Positions 17,201 to 25,000 of a DNA stretch of 26,588 nt are shown one piece after another. Each line of letters begins with the position of its first letter. Position 1 is the first letter of the stretch. The notes beneath the pieces are model-generated. The model was given only the letters and a program-made list of their open reading frames with translations. It was not told the DNA's origin and did not search any database. Origin of the DNA: JBDRNO01 sp043811005 (GTDB taxonomy: Bacteria; Bacteroidota; Bacteroidia; NORP154); contig JBDRNO010000090.1 in the NCBI GenBank assembly GCA_043811005.1, positions 1 through 26,588 of the forward strand, read 5' to 3'. Made by a program: the position numbers and the translations under genes.

Positions 17201-18085
17201 TGGTCGGGTGTTATTGGATGGAGCAGGGAAGTGTATCCTGTTGCTGCCGGATTCCATACTTTCAAATGGGTTTACATAAAAGATACCTGGTATGAGGATA
17301 ATGACGATTGTTCATGGATAGACGCAGTAGTGCTGCCTCCCTTTAATACATGGCAACCTCTTGCAACAACTATCTCCTTTAATAATGCAACATGCAATGA
17401 TGACTGTGACGGTTCGGCTACGCTCACCGCAAGTGGAGGTACAACACCATACACATATTCCTGGGATGACAGCAACTCCCAAACAACAGTTACTGCCTCG
17501 GGTTTATGCGCAGGTGTATATAGCGTTACAGTTACTGATTCCACTGAAACAACATCTGTAGAAAATGTTACTATCTCCCAACCCAGTGCCATATCTATAA
17601 GTATAATATCTACAGATGCCACGGAAGATACTTGTGACGGAAATGCAACGGTATCAGTAAATGGCGGTACCCCCTCATACACTTTCCTGTGGGATGATCC
17701 TGACAGCCAGACAACAACCACTGCCACCGGCTTGTGCCCTGGAGCTTATATTGTGACGGTTTGGGATAATAATGGATGTTATGATTCAGCTTCTGTTACA
17801 GTGGATGAGATATCAACCATTGATGAGTTGCAGGTTGCAGGTTACAGGTTGCAGGTTTATCCTAATCCAAGCAAGGGGATGTTTACAGTTGAGTGGGATA
17901 TAGAGGATATAAAGGATATAAGGGTGTTTAATATTTATAATCAGGAGTTAAAAAGAATGGTAATATCAAAAGGCAATGGCAGTAATAAAATGGAAATTGA
18001 TTTGAGCAATTATCCTGCCGGCATTTATAACTTGCAACTAATAAGAGAGAAAGTTGTGATCAATAAAAAATTCATTCTTGAATAA
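14207..18085 (+). CDS. Gingipain-like C25 cysteine peptidase with T9SS sorting domain
   Basis: The 1292-residue product begins with a signal peptide ending YSSAQ. A propeptide-like region (about 27-235) precedes the C25 catalytic domain (about 240-590). The catalytic His is His452 in NYTGHGG and the nucleophile is Cys485 in FAVACVNGDF; both match the gingipain dyad. The catalytic domain starts with MLIICYGSFMSDMQPFIDWK and ends near TIFGDPSVVIRTD. Beta-sandwich domains follow (about 600-900). A MAM/cleaved-adhesin-like jelly roll comes next (about 912-1045, FETNDFSQFDWTFGG ... WIDAVVL). Two SprB-type repeats (about 1056-1200) and a type A sorting domain (about 1208-1292: YPNPSKGMFTVEW, YPAGIYNLQL, INKKFILE) complete it. 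It is likely secreted by T9SS and acts outside the cell; Arg or Lys specificity cannot be read here. It shares SprB modules with its neighbour at 11519. Confidence 0.95.
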   Translation: MKKLIFTLNSILIISLFAFTRYSSAQQIGLINKDGAKETQIELVSSNPNSTIIKFNVNGFAKKPVTTGKGAAYIIKTDKGTPILKAGAPDLNKLTASIIIPDKAKMNVEVISSVYTDYQNIDIAPSKGNLKRNINPATVPYTYSAIYQENRFFPAKLAELRKPYILRDFRGQTVIVYPFQYNPVTKTLRVYNEITVKVKVIPKANESANQFNRTKPLKKIQTDFRKIYDDHFLNYQAASLKYTPVEEQGNMLIICYGSFMSDMQPFIDWKKLKGIPVEIVDVATIGGATAIKSYVANYYNTNGLTFLLLVGDASEVPTYPSSSGDSDNSYAYISGSDSYPELFAGRFSAENTTHVQTMVTRTINYEKYPPQSGSWYNTGVGIASDEGPGDDGEMDYEHIRNIRSSLLGYNYSSVHELYDGSQGGQDAAGDATNTMLSNIVETGISIINYTGHGGQTSFVTTGMDNNDVNNLTNVDMYPFIFAVACVNGDFSTGTCFAEAWLRATHNSTGEPTGAIATVMSTINQSWDPPMSGHDEMNDILIESYGSNIKRTFGGLSMNGCMKMNDDYGAAGDEMTDTWTIFGDPSVVIRTDVPDSMTVTHDPTVLLGATQFQVLCNTEDALVSLTIDGEIIGTGYINGGVSTIVFTALSTVDTLKVTVTAYNKVPYLGDVLIIPPSGPYIHYSSCIINDISGNNDSDADYGESIELNVTLNNVGISTANDVSAVLSTTDTNIVISDNYQDFGDIVDGTGSTQDSAYSFTIADDIPDQHQVLFVLDISDSASNNWTSSFSITVDAPDLSCGNIIIDDTAGGNGNGILDDGETADIIILSSNDGHSDSPVAVGTLSTGSSYITINNNSCNLGTIGENGGTVNAIFNITVASSVPPGTSIDLIYDVTAGNYSAQRTYYKTINLVIEDFETNDFSQFDWTFGGNAPWFTTTENPYEGSYCSKSGAIGNDQSSEIIIELNVLADDSISFYKKVSSEQDWDFLEFYIDNTKMDEWSGVIGWSREVYPVAAGFHTFKWVYIKDTWYEDNDDCSWIDAVVLPPFNTWQPLATTISFNNATCNDDCDGSATLTASGGTTPYTYSWDDSNSQTTVTASGLCAGVYSVTVTDSTETTSVENVTISQPSAISISIISTDATEDTCDGNATVSVNGGTPSYTFLWDDPDSQTTTTATGLCPGAYIVTVWDNNGCYDSASVTVDEISTIDELQVAGYRLQVYPNPSKGMFTVEWDIEDIKDIRVFNIYNQELKRMVISKGNGSNKMEIDLSNYPAGIYNLQLIREKVVINKKFILE

Positions 18086-18116
18086 AACGCACACTCAATT
18101 CTTATAATTAAAACCA

Positions 18117-18149
18117 AGACCTCACAGGTTTCTGAAACCTGTGAGGTCT
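18117..18149. repeat. 33-bp perfect palindrome between convergent genes
   Basis: AGACCTCACAGGTTTC (18117-18132) and its exact complement (18134-18149) flank a single T. The palindrome lies between the convergent C25 peptidase and Maf genes. Its right edge supplies the last two bases of the Maf TAG stop codon. The position suits a two-way terminator, but no U-tract follows the stem. Palindromes of this CCTCACAGG type recur in Bacteroidota genomes, so a repeat-family origin is likely. Confidence 0.85.
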
Positions 18150-18747
18150 AAATAGAAAACTCCATCAACTCTTTATAAAGCTCTTTAATGGGCAATCCCA
18201 CAACATTAAAATAAGAACCTTCTATTTTTTTTATCCCTACAGAACCAATCCACTCCTGTATTCCATATGCGCCTGCTTTGTCGTAGGGCTTAAAATTTTT
18301 TACGTAATAAGTGATCTCCTGATTAGTTAGCTTTTTAAAATACACTTTCGTGACAACAAAAAATGATCTTGTCTTTTGCCTTGTCTTGAAGCAAACTCCC
18401 GTAATCACTTCGTGCATCCTGCCTGATAGCATCTCAAGCACCTGCACAGCTTCATCAAAATCAGCGGGTTTGTTAATTGTTTTATCATCTATCCAGACGA
18501 TAGTATCGGCTGTTATTAGAAGTGTGTTTTTATCTAACTCATTCTCAAATGCATTGGCTTTCAGCTCGCATAAATAAAGGGCTATTTGCTCTCTTTTCAG
18601 ATCAGAAGGATAATCTTCTCTTACTTTTTTAGTCCTGACATCAAATTTCAATCCCAGTGCCTTTAGCAGTTGCTGTCTCCTTGGAGATTTCGAGGCGAGG
18701 ATGATCTTAAATTTTAATTTCAGAATTCCTGACTTGAAATTAATCAT
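18148..18747 (-). CDS. maf: Maf family nucleoside triphosphate pyrophosphatase
   Basis: The 199-residue product shows the Maf motifs: ILASKSPRRQQLL (about 16-28), ITADTIVWIDD with the catalytic Asp, KPADFDEAVQVLEMLSGRMHEVITGV, and YDKAGAYGIQEWIG. Maf proteins hydrolyse non-canonical or modified nucleoside triphosphates to monophosphates in the cytoplasm, clearing them before incorporation. The Trp in GIQEW and the overall form suggest the YhdE-like (dTTP/UTP) group, but this is inference. It is the last gene of the minus-strand block, 52 bp after the UbiA-like gene. Its start region (codons for KSGILKLKF) forms a 23-bp inverted repeat with the end of that upstream gene. Its stop overlaps the palindrome at 18117-18149. 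Confidence 0.95.
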   Translation of the reverse strand: MINFKSGILKLKFKIILASKSPRRQQLLKALGLKFDVRTKKVREDYPSDLKREQIALYLCELKANAFENELDKNTLLITADTIVWIDDKTINKPADFDEAVQVLEMLSGRMHEVITGVCFKTRQKTRSFFVVTKVYFKKLTNQEITYYVKNFKPYDKAGAYGIQEWIGSVGIKKIEGSYFNVVGLPIKELYKELMEFSI

Positions 18748-18826
18748 TAAGGTAAATTTAGTTTACAAAGAAAAACTCAATATGTCAATATTCAAAAAAT
18801 CATGTCAGGAATTCTGAAATTAAAAT
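18711..18826. repeat. 23-bp perfect inverted repeat linking maf start and ubiA end
   Basis: Bases 18711-18733 are the exact reverse complement of 18804-18826, with 70 bp between the arms. The left arm codes for the Maf N-terminus and the right arm for the last residues of the UbiA-like protein. The 52-bp intergenic gap lies in the loop. It could form a hairpin in the transcript and influence maf translation, or it could be a short inverted duplication. Confidence 0.85.
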
Positions 18827-19756
18827 ATAATTAACCAACACCGTGTAGAGTATACCTGTGATCATAATTAATTTTGTTAATAAACTCGCAAAATGAAAAT
18901 CTTTTTTCTCTTTTGCTGCCGCTAATTTATAAATCAATAATACAAGCGGTAATTGTATTGCTAACAGAAAATAAATGAATGTCTTAACATCATTCAAATG
19001 CGTTACCTGGATATACCCTAATAGAAAAATCGTTAATAGTATTAAAATCCACACCACAATTTTAGCATTTTGAAATCCATATATGATAGGTAAAGTGGTG
19101 CTTCCATAAGCCCTGTCGCCTTCAATATCTTCCATGTCTTTAATTATTTCACGTATCAGGGTTGTCAGAAAAGCAAAAACTGAAAAGCCAACTATCCAAA
19201 CGAAAATGTAATTGAAATTTACATTGTTGGTAATAAGTATTTCCTTATACTGTTTTACAAGTAAGGGGATTTCATAAAGGCCTGCAACCAATGGCACTAA
19301 TGCAACTAAAAGCGCTATCAATATATTTCCGGTAAGAAACTTATGTTTGAAAGATGTTGAGTAGAACCATAATGTACCTGCCCACATAATATGAATATAC
19401 GCAAGTTCAATAAGATCCACTTGATATGCTATATAAAACCCAATGGCAATCCCCATGACGTTAAGAACGATGTGAGCAAAAATAGCAACCCTTCTTTTTA
19501 TTGACTTGCCAACAATTACTCTGGAGGGATCGTTTTCCCTGTCAATTTTTGTATCAAAATAGTCGTTTATTATGTAACCGGCAGCTGCGACCATCGTTGT
19601 TGAAAGCACGAGCAAAAAAAAGTTGAACTCCCCGAATTGAAGTTCAAAATCATTGATCTGCAGCATGGGCTTTATTATACAAAACCTCATTAAGTACTGC
19701 GTTAATGCAATGATGAGCAGATTGGGTAATCGTATAAGCTTTATAAAAGATAGCAT
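18800..19756 (-). CDS. UbiA-family prenyltransferase (GGGP-synthase-like)
   Basis: The 318-residue integral membrane protein has about eight hydrophobic segments. It carries both UbiA Asp-rich motifs, NDYFDTKID (64-72) and DMEDIEGD (207-214), which bind Mg2+ and the isoprenoid diphosphate. Bacteroidota members in this position are often annotated as geranylgeranylglycerol-phosphate geranylgeranyltransferase, but the aromatic or lipid acceptor cannot be set from sequence. Quinone synthesis is an alternative. It lies between KdsC-like and Maf genes on the same strand, an arrangement I recall as common in this phylum. Cassette B occupies most of the 331-bp gap upstream. Its ATG at 19756 gives a typical start just before the first membrane segment. 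Confidence 0.9.
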   Translation of the reverse strand: MLSFIKLIRLPNLLIIALTQYLMRFCIIKPMLQINDFELQFGEFNFFLLVLSTTMVAAAGYIINDYFDTKIDRENDPSRVIVGKSIKRRVAIFAHIVLNVMGIAIGFYIAYQVDLIELAYIHIMWAGTLWFYSTSFKHKFLTGNILIALLVALVPLVAGLYEIPLLVKQYKEILITNNVNFNYIFVWIVGFSVFAFLTTLIREIIKDMEDIEGDRAYGSTTLPIIYGFQNAKIVVWILILLTIFLLGYIQVTHLNDVKTFIYFLLAIQLPLVLLIYKLAAAKEKKDFHFASLLTKLIMITGILYTVLVNYILISEFLT

Positions 19757-19764
19757 TAAAATTT

Positions 19765-20047
19765 ATTTAACGAATCAGTTCTATTGATAAAGTTCTATTT
19801 TATTGAATAATGAACATTTGAACAATCGAATGATGAATAATAAATTTTTATGTTCGTTTATTCTAATAACACTATTTTTTTTCAGCAGTCTTTATGCTTG
19901 AAACGAAAATTGAAATTAACTCGTTACATTCGGTCAATGCAGGGTCAAGTTTCTGTTTCTATTCATAATTCATCATTCAAATGTTCATTATTCGATATTC
20001 AAATAGTAATATAAGCTATATTATGACTACTGATTAGTTGCAAAATT
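19765..20047. repeat. Inverted-repeat cassette B between ubiA-like and kdsC-like genes
   Basis: Outer arms AACGAATCAGT (19769-19779) and ACTGATTAGTTGCAA (20029-20043) match with one mismatch over 11 bases. The right arm is the same as in cassette A at 9358-9376. The inner arms are different: TTGAATAATGAACATTTGAA and on to 19840, against the reverse complement at 19961-20004. They enclose a loop of about 120 bp with no gene that I can support. The cassette starts nine bases upstream of the UbiA-like ATG and ends about 40 bp after the KdsC stop, filling this gap. Confidence 0.75.
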
Positions 20048-20087
20048 ATATTCTTAAACAATCTAAAATCTCAAAACCAAAATCCCC

Positions 20088-20609
20088 TCACCATCCAAAA
20101 TCCTTAATATCAAACCATTTTCCCTGCGCTTTCAATGTTTTCTCAACAATATCCCTTACACAACCTTCACCTCCTTTTATGTTTGAGATATATTTGGAAA
20201 TTGCTCTTATTTCTTCAGCGGCATCACTTGGGCAGGTTGGAAACCCTACTTTCTGCATTATTTCATAATCTGGCATATCATCTCCCATATAAAGAACATT
20301 GTCAGGGCTGATACTGTTGGAAGTTATATACTCATTGTAAGCATCAATTTTATTCTCAACACCTAAATAAATATCTTTAATTCCCAGGTTGGTAAATCTC
20401 TTTTTAACGGCTTCTGATCGTCCACCTGTAATAATTGCTGTTTTATACCCTTTTTTGACTGCATACTGCAAAGCATACCCGTCTTTTATATTCATTCTCC
20501 TGACCACATCACCCGATTGAAGCATCATCACGCTCCCGTCAGTTAGAACTCCATCTACATCAAATATGAATGTTGTGATGTTTTTTAGAAGTTTTGTTAA
20601 TTGCTTCAT
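20088..20609 (-). CDS. kdsC: KdsC-like HAD phosphatase (KDO 8-phosphate phosphatase)
   Basis: The 173-residue product is a compact HAD-superfamily C0 phosphatase of the usual KdsC length. Motif I is FDVDGVLTDG with nucleophile Asp17 and Asp19. Motif II is AIITGGRS, the motif III lysine lies near ENKIDAY, and motif IV is YMGDDMPDYEIM. The GGEGCVRD near the C-terminus is also typical. KdsC converts KDO 8-phosphate to KDO for lipopolysaccharide inner core synthesis in the cytoplasm. Related HAD enzymes act on other nine- or eight-carbon sugar phosphates, so the substrate is likely but not proven. It lies downstream of DUF2520 on the same strand with 232 bp of repeat-rich DNA between. Confidence 0.92.
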   Translation of the reverse strand: MKQLTKLLKNITTFIFDVDGVLTDGSVMMLQSGDVVRRMNIKDGYALQYAVKKGYKTAIITGGRSEAVKKRFTNLGIKDIYLGVENKIDAYNEYITSNSISPDNVLYMGDDMPDYEIMQKVGFPTCPSDAAEEIRAISKYISNIKGGEGCVRDIVEKTLKAQGKWFDIKDFGW

Positions 20610-20662
20610 AATATAAATTCGCGTTTCTGGTCGAAGTTGAATTATCTCATCAATCTATTTCT

Positions 20663-20780
20663 CAGTTTATCGGTTATCAGTTATCGGTTATCAGTTATCG
20701 GTTGTCGGTTAATCAGTTTGCCGGATTTTTTGATAACATTTTTGGGAAGTAATTACAACCAGTAGCCAGTAACCAGTAAC
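20663..20780. repeat. Two short direct-repeat tracts between kdsC-like and DUF2520 genes
   Basis: From about 20663 to 20718 the motif ATCGGTTATCAGTT recurs in tandem, two clear 14-bp units plus degenerate ends. From about 20756 to 20780 a second tract alternates CCAGTAGCCAGTAACCAGTAAC. Neither tract codes for a supported protein. Together they account for most of this 232-bp gap. Confidence 0.75.
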
Positions 20781-20814
20781 AATTATGGTTTACGAAACTT
20801 TTATTAAAATTTTA

Positions 20815-20828
20815 TGCCAAAATTGGCA
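20815..20828 (-). terminator. Weak hairpin after the DUF2520 gene
   Basis: TGCCAA/TTGGCA forms a six-pair stem 14 bp after the DUF2520 stop when read on the minus strand. It is followed by an AT-rich stretch, not a clean U-run. It is a weak terminator candidate at most; the genes downstream run in the same direction. Confidence 0.25.
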
Positions 20829-20841
20829 AAAATTTGACATT

Positions 20842-21654
20842 TTAGGTACTAATGCTTTCACTAATCAATTTATACATTTCTCTATATTCAGGCAATTCCG
20901 CTAAATACTCAAGATGCTCCACCATTATCATCTGATCTCCCCTTATTGCAGGTCCGGTTTGCATATCATTGGGACTGTTATTCTCAATCTTATTTGCAGT
21001 TTCTATTATTAAGGGTTTTAGCATATCAAAAGGAAGATTCCCTTTTTTTAGGATATCTTCTGCAACAGCATACATGTGATTACTGAAATTACAGGCAAAA
21101 ACCGCTGCAAGATGCAATAGCTTCCTTTGTTGTGTGTTGATCAAATGTACATTTTCTGAAATTGATCCCGCCAAATTTAATAATATGTCTTCATTTGATT
21201 TATTATTGGCTTCAATGCATATCGGGATATTTTTAAACAGTAGAGACACGCTGCAGCGTGTCTCTACAACATTTTTTGAAAATGTTTGAAGCGGATAAAA
21301 TACGCCAATATTTTCAGAAACATCCTTTAGAACATCAATTGAAATAGTTCCGGATGTGTGGACAATCAATCCGTTTATTTGTAGAGATGTTGCATCCGCC
21401 AGTTGACGAACAAGTTGCAACGTCTCTACAACAGTAGTGATAGCCCCATCTTTAACAGCTATTATGTATATGTCAGCCCCGCTTGTAATTTTTTTTATAT
21501 CATTAGTATATTCAGTAGCTAATCTCCCGGCTAATTGACTGGCAGACCTCTCAGTACGACTAAATACCTGAACAATATTATACCCTGCCTCTTTCAATGC
21601 CATACCGAGATGTGTGGCTACATTACCTGCACCGAGCATTACAATATTTTTCAT
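20842..21654 (-). CDS. Rossmann-fold protein with DUF2520 domain, carrying palindrome inserts
   Basis: The product is about 270 residues from the ATG at 21654, which places MKNIVMLGAGNVATHLG at the N-terminus as in the family. An in-frame ATG at 21675 would add seven residues and is less likely. The N-terminal half is an NAD(P)-type Rossmann fold with GAGNVATHL, IYIIAVKDGAI, VHTSGTIS and GVFYPLQTFS. The C-terminal half is the helical DUF2520 domain (RKLLHLAAVFACNFSNHMY ... TGPAIRGD). It resembles ProC-like or NADP oxidoreductases, but no substrate is established. Two palindromes lie inside the gene. One at 21381-21429 encodes about residues 76-92 (VETLQLVRQLADATSL), and one at 21240-21267 encodes about 130-139 (VETRCSVSL). 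Both appear to lengthen loops relative to my memory of family members of about 255-260 residues. It is the first gene of the minus-strand block. Confidence 0.88.
   Translation of the reverse strand: MKNIVMLGAGNVATHLGMALKEAGYNIVQVFSRTERSASQLAGRLATEYTNDIKKITSGADIYIIAVKDGAITTVVETLQLVRQLADATSLQINGLIVHTSGTISIDVLKDVSENIGVFYPLQTFSKNVVETRCSVSLLFKNIPICIEANNKSNEDILLNLAGSISENVHLINTQQRKLLHLAAVFACNFSNHMYAVAEDILKKGNLPFDMLKPLIIETANKIENNSPNDMQTGPAIRGDQMIMVEHLEYLAELPEYREMYKLISESIST
21240..21267. repeat. GTAGAGAC-family palindrome inside DUF2520 gene, copy 1
   Basis: A perfect 28-bp palindrome with no loop: GTAGAGACACGCTG followed by its exact complement. Read on the coding strand it is in frame and gives Val-Glu-Thr-Arg-Cys-Ser-Val-Ser-Leu. 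It lies between the conserved PLQTFSK and IPICIEA blocks. Confidence 0.92.
21381..21429. repeat. GTAGAGAC-family palindrome inside DUF2520 gene, copy 2 with nested core
   Basis: Arms GTAGAGATGTTGCA (21381-21394) and TGCAACGTCTCTAC (21416-21429) are complementary with one mismatch. The 21-bp core starts TCCGCCAGTTGACGAA, which is 13 of 16 bases identical to the palindrome at 11048-11063. On the coding strand it is in the same reading frame as the other copy, so both insert segments begin Val-Glu-Thr. Confidence 0.88.
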
Positions 21655-21675
21655 CTGCCTGCCATCTGTTGCCAT

Positions 21676-22032
21676 AGCTTATTAATTGTATCTGAATTTC
21701 AAAGAATGCTTTAGTTTTATTTGTGAAATTATGGTCTTATGAAATGCAATTATCTAATTTTTCCAATTAAATTTAGCGAACAAATTTAAAAATTACAGTT
21801 AAAATTCCTTAATTATCTTTTTTCAAAAGAAAAAAGTTAAACATAGAAATCCTTTACTTAATCTTATACATTTCAAATTTAATAGAAATTTTAAATTTAA
21901 CATAGAAAAATTTTTCTTATTAATAAATAAAATTTATATATTTGACACATAATAAGAAGCAACCTTTTTTAATAAAAACCTCATAATAAAAAAAACAAAA
22001 CTTTGTAACTTGATTAAAAAAAATTTATAGTC
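21676..22032. promoter_or_regulatory. AT-rich divergent intergenic region with candidate -7 box
   Basis: This 357-bp gap separates the divergent DUF2520 and S1 protease genes. TATATTTG at 21937-21944 matches the -7 consensus for the plus-strand protease and would give a leader of about 80 bases. The matching -33 position is only T-rich. No gene, RNA or strong repeat is visible in the rest. Confidence 0.45.
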
Positions 22033-25000
22033 ATGAAAAAATCAAATGTATGCACTTTTTTATTAGCCATTGTTTTCTTTTTAGGGTTAACTATCAATTC
22101 AAATGCCCAAATCAGCGAGGGCGGAACCCCACCAAGTTTTAATCCTGGTAAAAGCATATCAGGCGATTATGAATTACAAGAGTTTCGCAAACCTGATATG
22201 GCTCAAATTATACTGGAAGATGGTGATCCCATTAAAGACGGAACACTGCAAAGAATAGCAGTCTCAATTCCGGTTAACTTAAGCATAGCAAATTCCGGAA
22301 CCTGGACAGACTTGCCTGATGGTGGCAGGATCTGGCGGTTAAAGCTGAAATCAGAAGATGCTTTAGCGCTTGGTGTTTACTATGATGATTTTTGGTTACC
22401 CGCAGGCGGAAAGCTTTTTCTGTACAATGAAGATAAAACCCAGGTAATTGGTGGCTATACAGAATATAACAATCCGGTAAGCGGTCTGTTTGCTAATGAA
22501 TTGATCCAGGGAGAAACAGTTACACTTGAATATCTTGAACCTGCTAAAAAAACCGGCAATGCAATTATTAGCATTTCAGAAATTGCTTATGCATATAGAA
22601 ACGTTAATTTCCTGTTTATGAACCTAAAAGATTTCGGTGATGCAGCTTCCTGCGAGGTAAATATTAATTGTTCGCCTGAAGGCAATAATTGGCAGGATGA
22701 AAAAAGAGGTGTTGCCAGGATTTTAATAAAAACGGGAGCGTACTATGGATGGTGTTCCGGTTCCCTGGTAAATAATACAGATGAAGATTGTACACCTTAT
22801 TTCTTAACCGCATTCCATTGTGGCGATGGCGCCAGTACATCAGACCTTAATCAATGGACTTTTTATTTTAATTATGAAGCATCCGGCTGTTCTAATCCAG
22901 GGTCACAACCTTCTTCTAATACTATGACCGGTTGCTCAAAAAAAGCAGAGGGTGATATAAGTGGTGGTTCAGACTTCTACCTTGTTGAATTAAATAACAT
23001 TATTCCTGATTACTATAGCCCCTATTACAATGGATGGAATAGAGTAAATACCGGTAGTACCAGTGGTGTAAGCATTCATCATCCTAGTGCAGATATCAAA
23101 AAGATTTCAACTTATTCTTCTACACTTTCATCTTCAAGCCCTAATATTGGTGGTAGCCAAATGGCTTCGGGAGCTGCCTGGCGGGTTAATGGCTGGGTAG
23201 CAACTACAAACGGACAAGGTGTATCAGAAGAGGGTTCTTCCGGTTCCCCTATTTTTGATAATAACGGTAGAGTTGTCGGAACCCTATCCGGAGGTAGTTC
23301 TGACTGTTCTACACCCAGTTACCCGGATTATTATGGGAAATTCTGGTATCACTGGGATCAAAACGGTGGATCAAGTACAGTACAGCTTAAACCCTGGTTA
23401 GACCCAGGTAATACCGGTGCCAACACTTTAAGCGGGACTAATCAACCTTGTGGCAATAATCCTCCTGTTACAGATTTTATTGCCAGCGCTACACTAATGC
23501 TTGTAAATGACAATATTGATTTCACAGACCTTTCAAGTGGCGCTACATCATGGTCCTGGACATTTACCGGTGGCAATCCTGCTTCATCAACTCTTCAAAA
23601 TCCTGTTAATATTCAATATACTTCTCCGGGATTATATACAGTTTCTTTAACTGCTACTAATACTAATGGCAGTGATACTGAAACAAAAGTTGATTATATT
23701 GAAGTGGTTAACGCTTTTACCGTATGTGATACATTACATTATCCATTACCCGGAACTCCTACTTTATATGGAGTCGCTGCTCCTGAAAGCGGTTATCTTT
23801 TTGGTAACAACTCCTATGGAGATGAAGTCAAAGCCGATTATTTTGATTCTTATGTGGGTTTTGATCAAATTGAAAGTGTACTTATTTGGTTTGCCGCAGC
23901 AACAATTTCCGGAGGCGGGGAAAATATAGAAATCGCTGTTTGGGATGATTCCGGGGGTTCTCCAAATACTCAGATAGGCAGCAAAACAATACCTTTAAGT
24001 GATATTGTTAATGATGTTAATAGTAGTTCTTTGACTCATGTTGTGTTTGATACTCCAATTGCTATTTCAGGGCCATTTTATGTGGGTGTTATTTTACCGG
24101 CAATTGCCGGTGATACGGTAGCAATTGTAACAAATGCTGATGGAGATACCAATCCCGGTACTTCATGGGAACGCTGGAGCGGTGGTACCTGGTATTCAGT
24201 TATTAATGCCTGGGGAATTAATATACAAAGCGGTATTTGGCCGGTTGTGTGTCCTAATGCTCCTAATACTCCACCGGTTGCAAACTTCTCTGGTTCTCCT
24301 TTAATAATATTTGTAGATGATTTTGTTGACTTCACAGATCAATCAATTAACTCACCTACATCCTGGAATTGGTCATTTACCGGTGGTAATCCTTTTTCAT
24401 CAACTGTTGAAAATCCTGCAAATATTCAATATACCCTTGCCGGAACATTTGATGTTTCATTAACTGCTGCTAATGCTTATGGTAGTGATAATGAAACAAA
24501 AACCAATTATATTGAAGTAGTTGAACATACCTGTGAAAATGTTGCACCGGATTACACTATGGGCTTTGAGGCAGGCGAGGATCTATTTGAATGGAAAATC
24601 GAAAATTCAAATGGTGATAATACTACATGGGCAATATATAGTGGTCTGCCAAATTCCGGCACTTACTCTGCTCTTAATATGTGGAATAATGATGCTGTAA
24701 CAGCGGCAGATGACTGGATATTTACAAAATGCCTGGAACTGAATGCCGCTAATAGTTATGAACTTACTTTCTATTACAGATGTGGCGCTTCCGGAGGTAC
24801 TATCTACCCTGAAAAATTAGAAGTAAAGATTGGAAATGATCAACTTTCTACAGCAATGACACAAACAATTATTGACCTGGGACAATTTTCCGATACAATT
24901 TATCAACAATCAGTAAATACCTTTTCAGTGGGAACAACAGGGCAATATTATATTGGCTTCCATGCATACAGTGATGCTGATCAGTACTTTGTTGCTCTTG

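Noticed and set aside
17272..17727. 151-codon antisense frame in the C25 gene
   Set aside because: It mirrors the SprB repeats of the real gene; a similar antisense frame appears under the SprB repeat at 13354-13659, which shows a shared composition artefact.
19841..19960. Small RNA or small gene in the loop of cassette B
   Set aside because: No stable fold, ribosome-binding site or open frame of convincing length was seen.
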